DNA from: Lachnospiraceae bacterium
GTDB lineage: Bacteria > Bacillota > Clostridia > Lachnospirales > Lachnospiraceae
Direction: 5' to 3'
Length of the DNA stretch: 58,165 bases
Assembly (NCBI GenBank): GCA_022774705.1
Contig: JALFLM010000160.1
Span: 1-58,165, forward strand
Under the pieces are notes generated by a model. It did not search any database and had not been told where the DNA came from. It worked only from the letters and a program-made list of their open reading frames with translations. Of this stretch, positions 36,334 to 45,628 are shown in pieces (positions within the stretch are counted from its first letter, which is position 1; the number at the start of each line of letters is the position of its first letter). The position numbers and the translations under genes are program-made.

Positions 36334-36432
36334 ATGCCGGCAGTAAAAGACCCGGTAATGAAAGACCCGGTAATGAAAGACCCGATAATGAAAGACCTGG
36401 TAATGAAAGAACCTGTAATGAAAGAACTGTAA
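36334..36432 (+). CDS. Micro-ORF made of KDPVM repeats between nadA and nadB
   Basis: Encodes 32 aa starting MPAVKDPVMKDPVM, made of five-residue repeats from a 15-nt DNA repeat (36343-36429, consensus GTAATGAAAGACCCG). Its RBS is weak. Every repeat unit keeps an in-frame ATG, and later copies drift to KEP/KEL. It may be a chance expansion, a translated spacer or a real micro-protein; translation is unproven. Confidence 0.35.
   Translation: MPAVKDPVMKDPVMKDPIMKDLVMKEPVMKEL
36343..36429 (+). repeat. 15-nt tandem repeat, about 6 copies
   Basis: Units start at about 36343 (12-nt first unit), 36355, 36370, 36385, 36400 and 36415, with GTAATGAAAGACCCG as consensus. It fills the gap between nadA and nadB. 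Confidence 0.9.
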
Positions 36433-36451
36433 AACAGGGGAAAGGAGAATT

Positions 36452-37675
36452 ATGGAAACGGAGAAAGTTCTGTATGCCGATACAGTGATCGCGGGGACCG
36501 GTGTCAGCGGCCTGTACGCAGCTCTTAATCTGCCGCACACACAGAAGATTTTGATGATTACGAAAAAGGATCTGGAGAGCAGTGATTCTTTTCTGGCTCA
36601 GGGGGGAATCTGTGTGCAGAGAGATGAGAGTGATTATGACAGCTTTTTTGAGGATACCATGCGGGCGGGACATTATGAAAACAGGAAGGAATCAGTGGAT
36701 ATTATGATTCGTTCGTCCCGTCAGATTATTGACTCACTGATCAGGTACGGGGTGGAATTCGAAACGGCGAACGGTCAGCTTCAGTATACGAGGGAAGGCG
36801 CTCACCGCAGGAACCGGATTCTGTTTCATGAGGATGTAACAGGAAGAGAGATCACTTCAAAGCTGCTGATGGAAGCCGAAAACCGCGATAATATTGAGAT
36901 GATGGAGTATACCACCATGACGGATCTGATTTGTGAAAACGGAAGCTGCAGTGGAATCCGTGCCCGGACAGCAGATGGGGAAAACCTGAAGATTCTGGCG
37001 AAGTATGTGATACTGGCCACAGGAGGGATCGGCGGCAATTATACGCATTCCACCAATTTCCCTCATCTGACGGGGGATGCTTTGAAGTTGGCAGAGCGCT
37101 ACGGCATTGAACTGGAGCATCTGGATTACGTCCAGATCCATCCTACCACTCTTTTTTCCAGAAAAAAGGGGAGAAGATTTCTGATTTCTGAATCGGTTCG
37201 CGGGGAAGGTGCATTGCTGTATGATGTGCATATGAATCGTTTTACTGATGAACTGCAGCCGAGGGATGTGGTGACACGGGCGATTCTGGAGCAGATGAAA
37301 AAGGATCATACGGAGCATGTGTGGCTGGATATGCGTCCGATTCCCGAAGATGTGATCTGCCATCATTTTCCCAATATTGCCCGGCACTGTCTTGAGGAGG
37401 GATATGATGTGACAAAGGAATGTATTCCGGTGGTGCCGGCACAGCATTATTTTATGGGAGGAATTCATGTGGATTCCAACAGTGAGACGACCATGAAAGG
37501 GGTTTATGCGGTAGGTGAGACCAGCTGCAACGGTGTTCACGGCAGAAACCGTCTGGCCAGCAATTCACTGCTGGAAAGTCTCGTATTTGCCAGGAGAGCG
37601 GCGTATCATATTGCGGGAAAAAAGTGTGAGCTGCCGGCTTTGAACCAATATCATAATTTAAACGAGGTTGTATAA
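36452..37675 (+). CDS. nadB: L-aspartate oxidase, short form
   Basis: 407 aa flavoenzyme oxidising aspartate to iminoaspartate for NadA. The N-terminal FAD loop is VIAGTGVSGLYAALNL. Substrate motifs are SFLAQGGICVQ, EGAHRRNRILFHED and GVHGRNRLASNSLLE (substrate-binding Arg). It lacks the helical C-terminal domain of about 100 residues found in E. coli NadB (540 aa) and resembles the shorter fumarate-reductase-like forms of some clostridia. It overlaps nadC by 1 nt (TAATG). Confidence 0.93.
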   Translation: METEKVLYADTVIAGTGVSGLYAALNLPHTQKILMITKKDLESSDSFLAQGGICVQRDESDYDSFFEDTMRAGHYENRKESVDIMIRSSRQIIDSLIRYGVEFETANGQLQYTREGAHRRNRILFHEDVTGREITSKLLMEAENRDNIEMMEYTTMTDLICENGSCSGIRARTADGENLKILAKYVILATGGIGGNYTHSTNFPHLTGDALKLAERYGIELEHLDYVQIHPTTLFSRKKGRRFLISESVRGEGALLYDVHMNRFTDELQPRDVVTRAILEQMKKDHTEHVWLDMRPIPEDVICHHFPNIARHCLEEGYDVTKECIPVVPAQHYFMGGIHVDSNSETTMKGVYAVGETSCNGVHGRNRLASNSLLESLVFARRAAYHIAGKKCELPALNQYHNLNEVV

Positions 37676-38526
37676 TGAACAGAATAACAATGACATTGAA
37701 TGTGGACGATCTGATTAAAATGGCACTGCAGGAGGATATTTCCAGTGAGGATGTTACCACCAATGCAGTCATGAGAAAAGCAAAAAAGGGGCAGGCTGAC
37801 CTGCTGTGCAAACAGGATGGCATCATCTGCGGGCTCGAGGTTTTCTGCCGGGTATTTACCCTGCTGGATGAGGATGTTGTTTTTGACCTGAAATGCAAAG
37901 ACGGAGATGAAGTGAAAAACGGTCAGCTGCTGGGTACTGTGACAGGTGACATCCGTGTCCTGTTGTCCGGGGAACGGACTGCTTTGAATTATCTGCAGCG
38001 GATGAGCGGCATTGCTACCTGTACACATCAGGTGGCGTCCCTTCTGAAGGGAACGCGCACAAAGCTGCTTGATACGAGAAAAACCACTCCCAATATGCGT
38101 ATTTTTGAAAAATATGCGGTAAAAGTGGGCGGCGGATACAATCATCGCTACAATCTCAGCGATGGTGTGCTGCTGAAGGACAATCATATCGGGGCGGCCG
38201 GCAGTGTGACGGAAGCAGTGCGTCTGGCAAAGGAATATGCGCCCTTCGTCAGAAAGATTGAGGTGGAGACGGAAAATCTGGACATGGTACGGGAAGCTGT
38301 GGATGCGGGTGCTGATATTATCATGCTGGACAATATGAGCGTTGAACAGATGCAGGAAGCAATCCGCATCATTGACGGCAGAGCCGAGACCGAGTGTTCC
38401 GGCAATATAACAGGTGACAATATTTCAAAAATCCTGTCCCTGGGAGTAGATTATGTATCCAGCGGTGCCATTACCCATTCAGCTCCGGTTCTGGATGTTT
38501 CGCTGAAAAATCTTCATGCTCTGTAA
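37675..38526 (+). CDS. nadC: Nicotinate-nucleotide pyrophosphorylase (carboxylating)
   Basis: 283 aa quinolinate phosphoribosyltransferase. Motifs: ALQEDISSEDVTTNAV near the N-terminus, GERTALNYLQRMSGIAT, LDTRKTTPNMRIFEKYAV, GGGYNHRYNLSDGVLLKDNH and IEVETENLDMV, then IMLDNMS. The Arg and His residues that bind quinolinate are present. Translationally coupled to nadB. Confidence 0.96.
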   Translation: MNRITMTLNVDDLIKMALQEDISSEDVTTNAVMRKAKKGQADLLCKQDGIICGLEVFCRVFTLLDEDVVFDLKCKDGDEVKNGQLLGTVTGDIRVLLSGERTALNYLQRMSGIATCTHQVASLLKGTRTKLLDTRKTTPNMRIFEKYAVKVGGGYNHRYNLSDGVLLKDNHIGAAGSVTEAVRLAKEYAPFVRKIEVETENLDMVREAVDAGADIIMLDNMSVEQMQEAIRIIDGRAETECSGNITGDNISKILSLGVDYVSSGAITHSAPVLDVSLKNLHAL

Positions 38527-38608
38527 AAAACGGAGAATGGCAATGCAAACCGCAGGGATTTGTGGTAAGATAGTGAAATAGATTGACAGAGAAGGGCAGT
38601 AGGTGGGT

Positions 38609-39118
38609 ATGAACAGCGAAGAACGCAGAAAAGAGATTATACAGACATTCCGTTCAGGGAAGCTGCCGGTTTCCGGCGGTAGTCTGGCCGATATGTTTGG
38701 CGTGAGCCGGCAGATCATCGTACAGGACATTGCATTGCTGAGAGCACAGGGAAATGATATTATTTCCACAAACAGGGGGTATCTGTTGAAGACACCTGCC
38801 CGGGTGTCACGGGTATTTCATGTACATCATACTGACGAACAGATCGGCGAAGAACTAAATGCCATCGTGGATCTGGGAGGAAGTATCAGGGATGTATTTG
38901 TGATACACAGGGTTTACGGAACGATTCGCGGTGATCTGGGAATCAGTTCAAGGCGGCAGGTCAGTGTATTTCTGGAGCAGCTGAAAAACGGGCAGTCCAG
39001 TCCGCTGAAAAACATAACGAAGGATACGCATTTCCATACGGTGGAGGCGGACAGTGAAGAGATACTGGATGAAATTGAAAAGGATCTGGAGGAAAGAGGA
39101 TTTCTTCTGGCAGATTAA
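38609..39118 (+). CDS. niaR: Niacin-responsive repressor NiaR
   Basis: 169 aa. The N-terminal winged helix is GSLADMFGVSRQIIVQDIALL. The C-terminal 3H domain has its conserved His residues in VFHVHHTDEQIGEE, FVIHRVYGTIRGDL and DTHFHTVEADSEEIL; nickel and niacin bind there in characterised members. It should repress NAD synthesis genes, and its place at the end of the nad operon fits. Start is ATG 38609, or GTG 38603 in the same frame. Confidence 0.92.
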   Translation: MNSEERRKEIIQTFRSGKLPVSGGSLADMFGVSRQIIVQDIALLRAQGNDIISTNRGYLLKTPARVSRVFHVHHTDEQIGEELNAIVDLGGSIRDVFVIHRVYGTIRGDLGISSRRQVSVFLEQLKNGQSSPLKNITKDTHFHTVEADSEEILDEIEKDLEERGFLLAD

Positions 39119-39122
39119 AAAG

Positions 39123-39164
39123 ACCATGCCTGGCAGACAGTGTATCTGCAGGGCATGGTTTTTT
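39123..39164 (+). terminator. Intrinsic terminator of the nad operon
   Basis: ACCATGCC (39123-39130) pairs with GGCATGGT (39152-39159), followed by T6. It lies between convergent niaR and the CdaR-type gene and may work both ways. Confidence 0.85.
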
Positions 39165-39185
39165 ATGACTGCGGCTTTCGCCTTC

Positions 39186-40385
39186 TTATTTCGGTGTTTT
39201 CAGATAGTAGACCAGATATTCGATAAATTCACGGTCGGCTACGTTCTGCACCGGATTGATGTTGAAATTGGCTTTGATTTTGTTAAAGCGGAAAATAAGG
39301 GTGTTCTTGTGAATACCCAGTTCCTGGCTGGCGGAGTTCATATTGTAATTATGTCTCTGCAGTGTGTCCAGAGTCTCGATCATCCGGTGGGTCTGCTCCT
39401 CGTCGATCTTTTCGGCCACGGCATTGTAAATGCGGTGGAATTCAGGCAGTGGAGTGATATTTTTCACATATCTGCCGATATTATCGTAAAAATAATAGAC
39501 TGAGGCATGACTGTTTTCAAAAAGCTCGTCGGAGACACCAAGCAGCTTTGTGGTATCATCCAGCTGATTCTGCAGCCACAGACAGTGATTGAAGCTGCTG
39601 CGGTAATAGCTGAGGCGGTTCTGGAAAGTGCCGATAAAGCAGCTGCAGAGATAATCCTCTGTATTGTTGCTGCGGCTGTATGCTGCTTCCAGAACGGGGG
39701 CAAGAAAACCGGCGATGGTTTTCCGGTACTGGTTAAACAGTGCTTCGTCACTCATCTCCGGAAAACTCTTGAAAACGAGAACCTGTCCGATGGTAAGCTT
39801 GATGACAATATCCTGATCGGAAACACCGCTGCAGCGCTGCACCAGTTCGTTGGTAAAATCATGCTGTGTATCCATGGAGCAGGTAATCAGTATGGGGATT
39901 CGCTTTACATCTGTCCGGTATCCCAGCTGCGTGCTTAAAAAGGAAAGTTCGGAGCGGGTATGGGCCGTATCCTCATAGAGCAGCATATGTATAAACTGTG
40001 TGCGGAGATTACCCCGGTAATTGTCATTGTTTTTGCCGAGTTCATATTCCAGCATCTGTTCCATGGCAATGCGAAGCACGGAAATCATATCCCGGACTTC
40101 ATAGGGATTTCCGGTCAGACCGATCACACCGACCTTTTCTCCGTGATAGAGAATTGCCGAGTTGACACCGTACTGAACGCCGATATAGTTGCTTACATCA
40201 TGTTCCGTAAGAATCATGACATTATCTGTCTTCAGGATTTTGTAGGCGACTTCGTGGAAGGATCCTATTCTGGATTTGTCACTGCTGGCAATGACAATCC
40301 CTTTTTCGTTCATGATGTTGATCTGATAGGGAATATATTGAATATAACGTTTTATAAAAAGCTCTGCCAGTTCTGCAGTTAACAT
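39186..40385 (-). CDS. CdaR/PucR-type transcriptional regulator
   Basis: 399 aa. The N-terminal sugar-diacid recognition domain runs from LAELFIKRYIQYIPYQINIM through IGVIGLTGNPYEVRDM. The middle is of the GGDEF-like CdaR type. The C-terminal PucR helix-turn-helix is YNMNSASQELGIHKNTLIFR. AGGAGG lies just before ATG 40385. In E. coli CdaR activates glucarate use; here it diverges from gdhA, so the target could be gdhA, its own gene or distant genes. Confidence 0.88.
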   Translation of the reverse strand: MLTAELAELFIKRYIQYIPYQINIMNEKGIVIASSDKSRIGSFHEVAYKILKTDNVMILTEHDVSNYIGVQYGVNSAILYHGEKVGVIGLTGNPYEVRDMISVLRIAMEQMLEYELGKNNDNYRGNLRTQFIHMLLYEDTAHTRSELSFLSTQLGYRTDVKRIPILITCSMDTQHDFTNELVQRCSGVSDQDIVIKLTIGQVLVFKSFPEMSDEALFNQYRKTIAGFLAPVLEAAYSRSNNTEDYLCSCFIGTFQNRLSYYRSSFNHCLWLQNQLDDTTKLLGVSDELFENSHASVYYFYDNIGRYVKNITPLPEFHRIYNAVAEKIDEEQTHRMIETLDTLQRHNYNMNSASQELGIHKNTLIFRFNKIKANFNINPVQNVADREFIEYLVYYLKTPK

Positions 40386-42164
<1,779 letters not shown>

Positions 42165-42207
42165 GACGCGGTTCTGACAGAGTGGCTGTTATCTGAAAAA
42201 ATCATAC

Positions 42208-42252
42208 AGGCATCGGAGTTTTCATATAAAATGAGACTCCGATGCCTTTTTT
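42208..42252 (+). terminator. Intrinsic terminator of gdhA
   Basis: AGGCATCGGAGT (42208-42219) pairs perfectly with ACTCCGATGCCT (42236-42247), followed by T6. Confidence 0.92.
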
Positions 42253-42368
42253 CTGTTACAGCTCAGGCATCAGTCGGATTTATTTAGCCAACCGAATTGA
42301 CAGTTTCAGATTCATACACTATTATTAAATGTGTTGGATAAAACGGCGGATGCAGCCGCCGACAGCCG

Positions 42369-42410
42369 ATTCCGGATACCGGTTCGGGTATCGGAATCAG
42401 GACAGGAGGT
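42369..42410 (+). promoter_or_regulatory. Hairpin and RBS ahead of the transketolase genes
   Basis: GATTCCGGATACC and GGGTATCGGAATC form a nearly perfect stem, with a single bulge, ending a few nt before AGGAGGT (42404-42410). It could influence translation or mRNA stability. Confidence 0.45.
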
Positions 42411-42414
42411 AAAA

Positions 42415-43254
42415 ATGAATAAACTTGAACTTCAGAAGATGGCCAATGAAGTCCGCAAGGGCATCATAACAGGCGTTCACAGTGCCAAAGCCGGTCATCC
42501 GGGCGGATCTCTTTCCGCAGCTGATATTTTCACTTATCTTTATTTTGAGGAGATGAATGTGGATCCTTCAAATCCGGAGGATCCCGACAGAGATCGTTTT
42601 GTACTGTCAAAAGGCCATACGGCCCCCGGTCTGTACGCAGCACTGGCCCTTCGCGGATATTTCCCTGTGGAGGATCTGGTAACATTGCGCCATATCGGTT
42701 CTCATCTTCAGGGACATCCCTGCATCAATCATACGCCGGGCATTGACATGTCCAGCGGTTCTCTGGGGCAGGGGATTTCTGCTGCTGTAGGCATGGCTCT
42801 CGGCGCAAAACTGAAAGGGGAAGGATTCCGCGTCTATACCCTTTTGGGAGATGGTGAGATTCAGGAAGGACAGGTATGGGAAGCTGCCATGCTGGCAGGC
42901 CACAGAAAGCTGGATAATCTGGTAGTGATCGTGGATAATAATGGTCTTCAGATTGACGGTAAAATCGAAGATGTAAACTCACCTTATCCGATTGATAAAA
43001 AGTTTGAAGCATTTAATTTCCATGTAATTAATCTGGACGATGCTCATGATTTTGATAAGATCAAAGCGGCGTTTGATGAAGCACGAACCGTGACAGGAAA
43101 GCCCGTTGCGATCATTGCAAAGAGCATCAAGGGCAAGGGCGTTTCTTTCATGGAAAATCAGGCATCCTGGCATGGAGTAGCCCCCAATGATGAGCAGTAC
43201 GCAGTTGCCATGGCAGAACTGGAAAGGATTGGTGAAGAATTATGTCAGAAGTAA
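42415..43254 (+). CDS. Transketolase, N-terminal (TPP-binding) subunit
   Basis: 279 aa. It covers the thiamin-diphosphate half of transketolase: SAKAGHPGGSLSAADIFTYL, SKGHTAPGLYAALALRG, SSGSLGQGISAAVGMA, and the TPP motif GDGEIQEGQVWEAAM to VIVDNNG. Translation starts at ATG 42415 behind AGGAGGT; the open frame to 42331 is unlikely. It overlaps the C-terminal subunit gene by 13 nt. Split transketolases are usual in Clostridia. Confidence 0.94.
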   Translation: MNKLELQKMANEVRKGIITGVHSAKAGHPGGSLSAADIFTYLYFEEMNVDPSNPEDPDRDRFVLSKGHTAPGLYAALALRGYFPVEDLVTLRHIGSHLQGHPCINHTPGIDMSSGSLGQGISAAVGMALGAKLKGEGFRVYTLLGDGEIQEGQVWEAAMLAGHRKLDNLVVIVDNNGLQIDGKIEDVNSPYPIDKKFEAFNFHVINLDDAHDFDKIKAAFDEARTVTGKPVAIIAKSIKGKGVSFMENQASWHGVAPNDEQYAVAMAELERIGEELCQK

Positions 43255-44183
43255 AGAAATTAGCTACCAGAGAAGGATGGGGCAATATGTTGAAGAAGCT
43301 GGGCGAACTGCATGATGATGTGGTCGTTCTCGATGCAGACCTTGCGGCAGCTACCAAAACCGGAATTTTCAAAAAGGCATTTCCTGAACGTCATATCGAC
43401 TGCGGTATTGCCGAGAGCAATATGATTGGTGTAGCAGCAGGTCTGTCCACTGTAGGACTGGTTCCTTTTGCCAGCTCTTTTGCCATGTTTGCAGCAGGAC
43501 GTGCTTTTGAACAGGTCCGTAATTCCGTGGGATATCCCCATCTGAATGTAAAGATCGGTGCAACACATGCCGGTATTTCCGTAGGTGAGGACGGAGCAAC
43601 CCATCAGTGCAACGAGGATATTGCTCTTATGCGTACCATCCCCGGCATGACGATTATCAACCCTTCCGATGCCGTGGAAGCTGAAGCAGCGGTTATGGCT
43701 GCTTATGAAACACCCGGTCCGTTTTATATGAGATTCGGACGTCTGGCCGTTCCGGTTATCAATGACAGACCCGATTACAGATTCGAGATCGGCAAGGGGA
43801 TTGTATTAAAGGAAGGTACCGATGTATCCATCATTGCTACCGGCCTGGAAGTCAATGAATCCCTGCAGGCAGCTGAGATGCTGGCAAAGGACGGCATCAA
43901 TGCGGAAGTCATCAATATCCATACCATCAAGCCCATCGATGCGGAACTGATTGTAAAAACAGCAAAGAAGACCGGTAAGGTCGTTACCGTTGAAGAACAT
44001 TCCGTAATCGGCGGACTTGGCAGTGCAGTATGTGATGTCCTCTGTGAAAATGCACCTGCACCGGTACTGAAGATCGGTGTCAATGATGTATATGGCGAAT
44101 CAGGTCCTGCAGTACAGCTTCTTGCAAAATACGGTCTTGATGCGGAAGGCATTTACAAAAAAGTCAAGGCATATATGCAGTAA
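43242..44183 (+). CDS. Transketolase, C-terminal subunit
   Basis: 313 aa. It has the pyrimidine-binding half of transketolase, with GIAESNMIGVAAGLSTVG, the loop ATHAGISVGEDGATHQ, and a C-terminal domain with VEEHSVIGGLGSAV. It works with the upstream subunit in the non-oxidative pentose phosphate pathway and with pgi in sugar-phosphate interconversion. The 13-nt overlap indicates coupling. Confidence 0.94.
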   Translation: MSEVKKLATREGWGNMLKKLGELHDDVVVLDADLAAATKTGIFKKAFPERHIDCGIAESNMIGVAAGLSTVGLVPFASSFAMFAAGRAFEQVRNSVGYPHLNVKIGATHAGISVGEDGATHQCNEDIALMRTIPGMTIINPSDAVEAEAAVMAAYETPGPFYMRFGRLAVPVINDRPDYRFEIGKGIVLKEGTDVSIIATGLEVNESLQAAEMLAKDGINAEVINIHTIKPIDAELIVKTAKKTGKVVTVEEHSVIGGLGSAVCDVLCENAPAPVLKIGVNDVYGESGPAVQLLAKYGLDAEGIYKKVKAYMQ

Positions 44184-44198
44184 GAGGAGTCCGAAGAG

Positions 44199-44374
44199 AT
44201 GCGATTGTTTTTAACGAGCAGTCCATGCAGTGATTGTGCGCCTGAAGGTGTCTCCCTTCCCTGTCTTCTGAATTGATCCAGGACGGAAGAACCGTCATTT
44301 TCGGGCTGGCTTATCGGATTTGTGACGGTGTACTGTCGCAGATCTGCAGAGAAGGCGGACAGCTGGAAATTTAA
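44199..44374 (+). pseudogene. Relic of a peptidase S51 / dipeptidase E-like gene
   Basis: The 5' end encodes MRLFLTSSPCSDCAPEG, like the start of peptidase E-type amidotransferase-like proteins, and then stops. After a shift, another frame encodes DGRTVIFGLAYRICDGVLS and ICREGGQLEI before TAA 44372-44374, like the C-terminal end. Most of the middle (some 150 residues) is deleted. An AGAGGAG RBS is still present upstream. Confidence 0.55.
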
Positions 44375-44393
44375 CAGTCACAAAATGATATCG

Positions 44394-44424
44394 GAGGCCG
44401 GGTTTTACTGCCCGGTCTCTTTGC
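44394..44424 (+). terminator. Intrinsic terminator before the tRNA
   Basis: GAGGCCGGG pairs with CCCGGTCTC, followed by TTT. It closes the transketolase/peptidase-relic unit. Confidence 0.65.
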
Positions 44425-44491
44425 CGGTGCCTGCGAAACAGATCAGAAGGAACTGTTCAGAAAAAAAGTTTTGAAAAAATTAAAAAAGTGC

Positions 44492-44520
44492 TTGACTTTT
44501 ATTGGAACATGATGTAATAT
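44492..44520 (+). promoter_or_regulatory. tRNA-Arg promoter
   Basis: TTGACT (44492-44497), 17-nt spacer, TAATAT (44515-44520). Confidence 0.7.
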
Positions 44521-44551
44521 ATAAGACGTCGCTGGAACACAGCAACCGGAT

Positions 44552-44625
<74 letters not shown>

Positions 44626-44630
44626 TAGAC

Positions 44631-44664
44631 AGAGGTCTGAAGAGTTTCTTCAGACCTCTTTTTG
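44631..44664 (+). terminator. Intrinsic terminator of tRNA-Arg
   Basis: AGAGGTCTGAAG (44631-44642) pairs with CTTCAGACCTCT (44648-44659), followed by T5. Confidence 0.9.
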
Positions 44665-44716
44665 GTTACGGTTCAGAGTCAGGCAGATTTTTCGAGGTTT
44701 GCTCTGAACCGTAATC
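44664..44716. repeat. Dispersed palindromic repeat, copy 2
   Basis: GGTTACGGTTCAGAG ... CTCTGAACCGTAATC, with the loop AGGCAG...TTTTCGAGG shared with the copy at 35231-35280. The following 150 bases hold nothing recognisable. Confidence 0.7.
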
Positions 44717-44869
44717 TTTTTGTATTGTTTGCATATCATGCTTGACTAATAAAATAATCAATTTTGGAATAAGTACAGGTTCTCAGATTATAGGAACACG
44801 GTTTTTACCACATCTTCCTGCACTACACTAATGATAAAATTTCTCAATTAAAGACGCAAAAACATTACA

Positions 44870-44932
44870 AAGTTAGTTGACTTTAACTTACAAAACGTGT
44901 ATAATCTGCTTGAAGTTAAGGATGACTAACTT
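44870..44932 (+). promoter_or_regulatory. feo promoter flanked by two DtxR-type operators
   Basis: TTGACT (44877-44882), 17-nt spacer, TATAAT (44900-44905). Two 20-bp palindromes of the form AAGTTA-N8-TAACTT lie at 44870-44889 (over the -35) and 44913-44932 (about +1 to +20). Read in opposite orientation they match at 16 of 20 positions. Such sites fit a metal-dependent DtxR/MntR/IdeR-type repressor. Confidence 0.75.
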
Positions 44933-45046
44933 TTTCTGGTTATTAAGAGCCGATTCTGTCTGTGACAGGTCAATCCGGCCGAAAAAAGCTCCTCCGCAGG
45001 GAATTGCTGCCGGAGAGTATGTATGGGAACAGGAGGTATATGTGTG

Positions 45047-45259
45047 ATGGCATTGGCATTTATGAATGTGGGCGAAATTAAAAAGATTACTGCATTGAAA
45101 GGCAGAGAAGATGTGATCCGTCATCTGCAGAACCTTGGTTTTGCACCTGGTACGGAGATTCAGGTGGTAGGACACAATACGGCAGGTATGATTCTTCAGG
45201 TGAGGGGAGTTCGTATCGCACTGGACCGCGGACTGGCTGCGAAGATTATGGTTGCCTGA
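45047..45259 (+). CDS. feoA: FeoA-domain protein, first copy
   Basis: 70 aa SH3-like FeoA domain (MNVGEIKKITALKG, LGFAPGTEIQVVG, VRIALDRGLAAKIMV). It is thought to assist FeoB in ferrous iron uptake. AGGAGG (45031-45036) lies 10 nt before ATG 45047; ATG 45023 lies before this RBS and is less likely. First gene of the feo operon. Confidence 0.9.
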   Translation: MALAFMNVGEIKKITALKGREDVIRHLQNLGFAPGTEIQVVGHNTAGMILQVRGVRIALDRGLAAKIMVA

Positions 45260-45316
45260 TATAACGGAAGAAGCTGAAAACAAAGATTTCATTATTGAGA
45301 AAGGAAGGGAACAGCG

Positions 45317-45538
45317 ATGCAGACTTTAAGAGAAGTTTCCTGTGGAAATATAGTTACGGTCGTAAAGCTTCATGGCGAAGGCGCTGTAAAACGCAGGATT
45401 ATGGATATGGGTATTACAAAAGGTACCAGCATTTATGTGCGTAAGGTTGCGCCTCTGGGTGATCCGGTGGAGGTTACGGTGAGAGGCTACGAACTGTCTT
45501 TAAGAAAGGCAGATGCAGAAATGATTGAAGTGAAATAG
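45317..45538 (+). CDS. feoA: FeoA-domain protein, second copy
   Basis: 73 aa. A second FeoA-like domain (VKLHGEGAVKRRIMDMGITKG, DPVEVTVRGYELSLRKADAEMIEV). Two adjacent FeoA genes before feoB are common in Clostridia. RBS AAGGAAGG precedes ATG 45317. Confidence 0.92.
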   Translation: MQTLREVSCGNIVTVVKLHGEGAVKRRIMDMGITKGTSIYVRKVAPLGDPVEVTVRGYELSLRKADAEMIEVK

Positions 45539-45628
45539 ATTCCGATGCCGGTATTATGCGGCAGGAATTTTTTTTATGAACTGTAGGTTAGACGGATCTA
45601 ACCAGATTCTGAAGGAGGAAAGAAAACG

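Noticed and set aside
36343-36429. Possible CRISPR-like array between nadA and nadB
   Set aside because: Repeats are 15 nt with no spacers, so it is a simple tandem repeat.
36181-36432. 83-codon frame running out of nadA through the 15-nt repeats
   Set aside because: The first part is out of frame with nadA and not protein-like; only the ATG 36334 micro-ORF is worth keeping.
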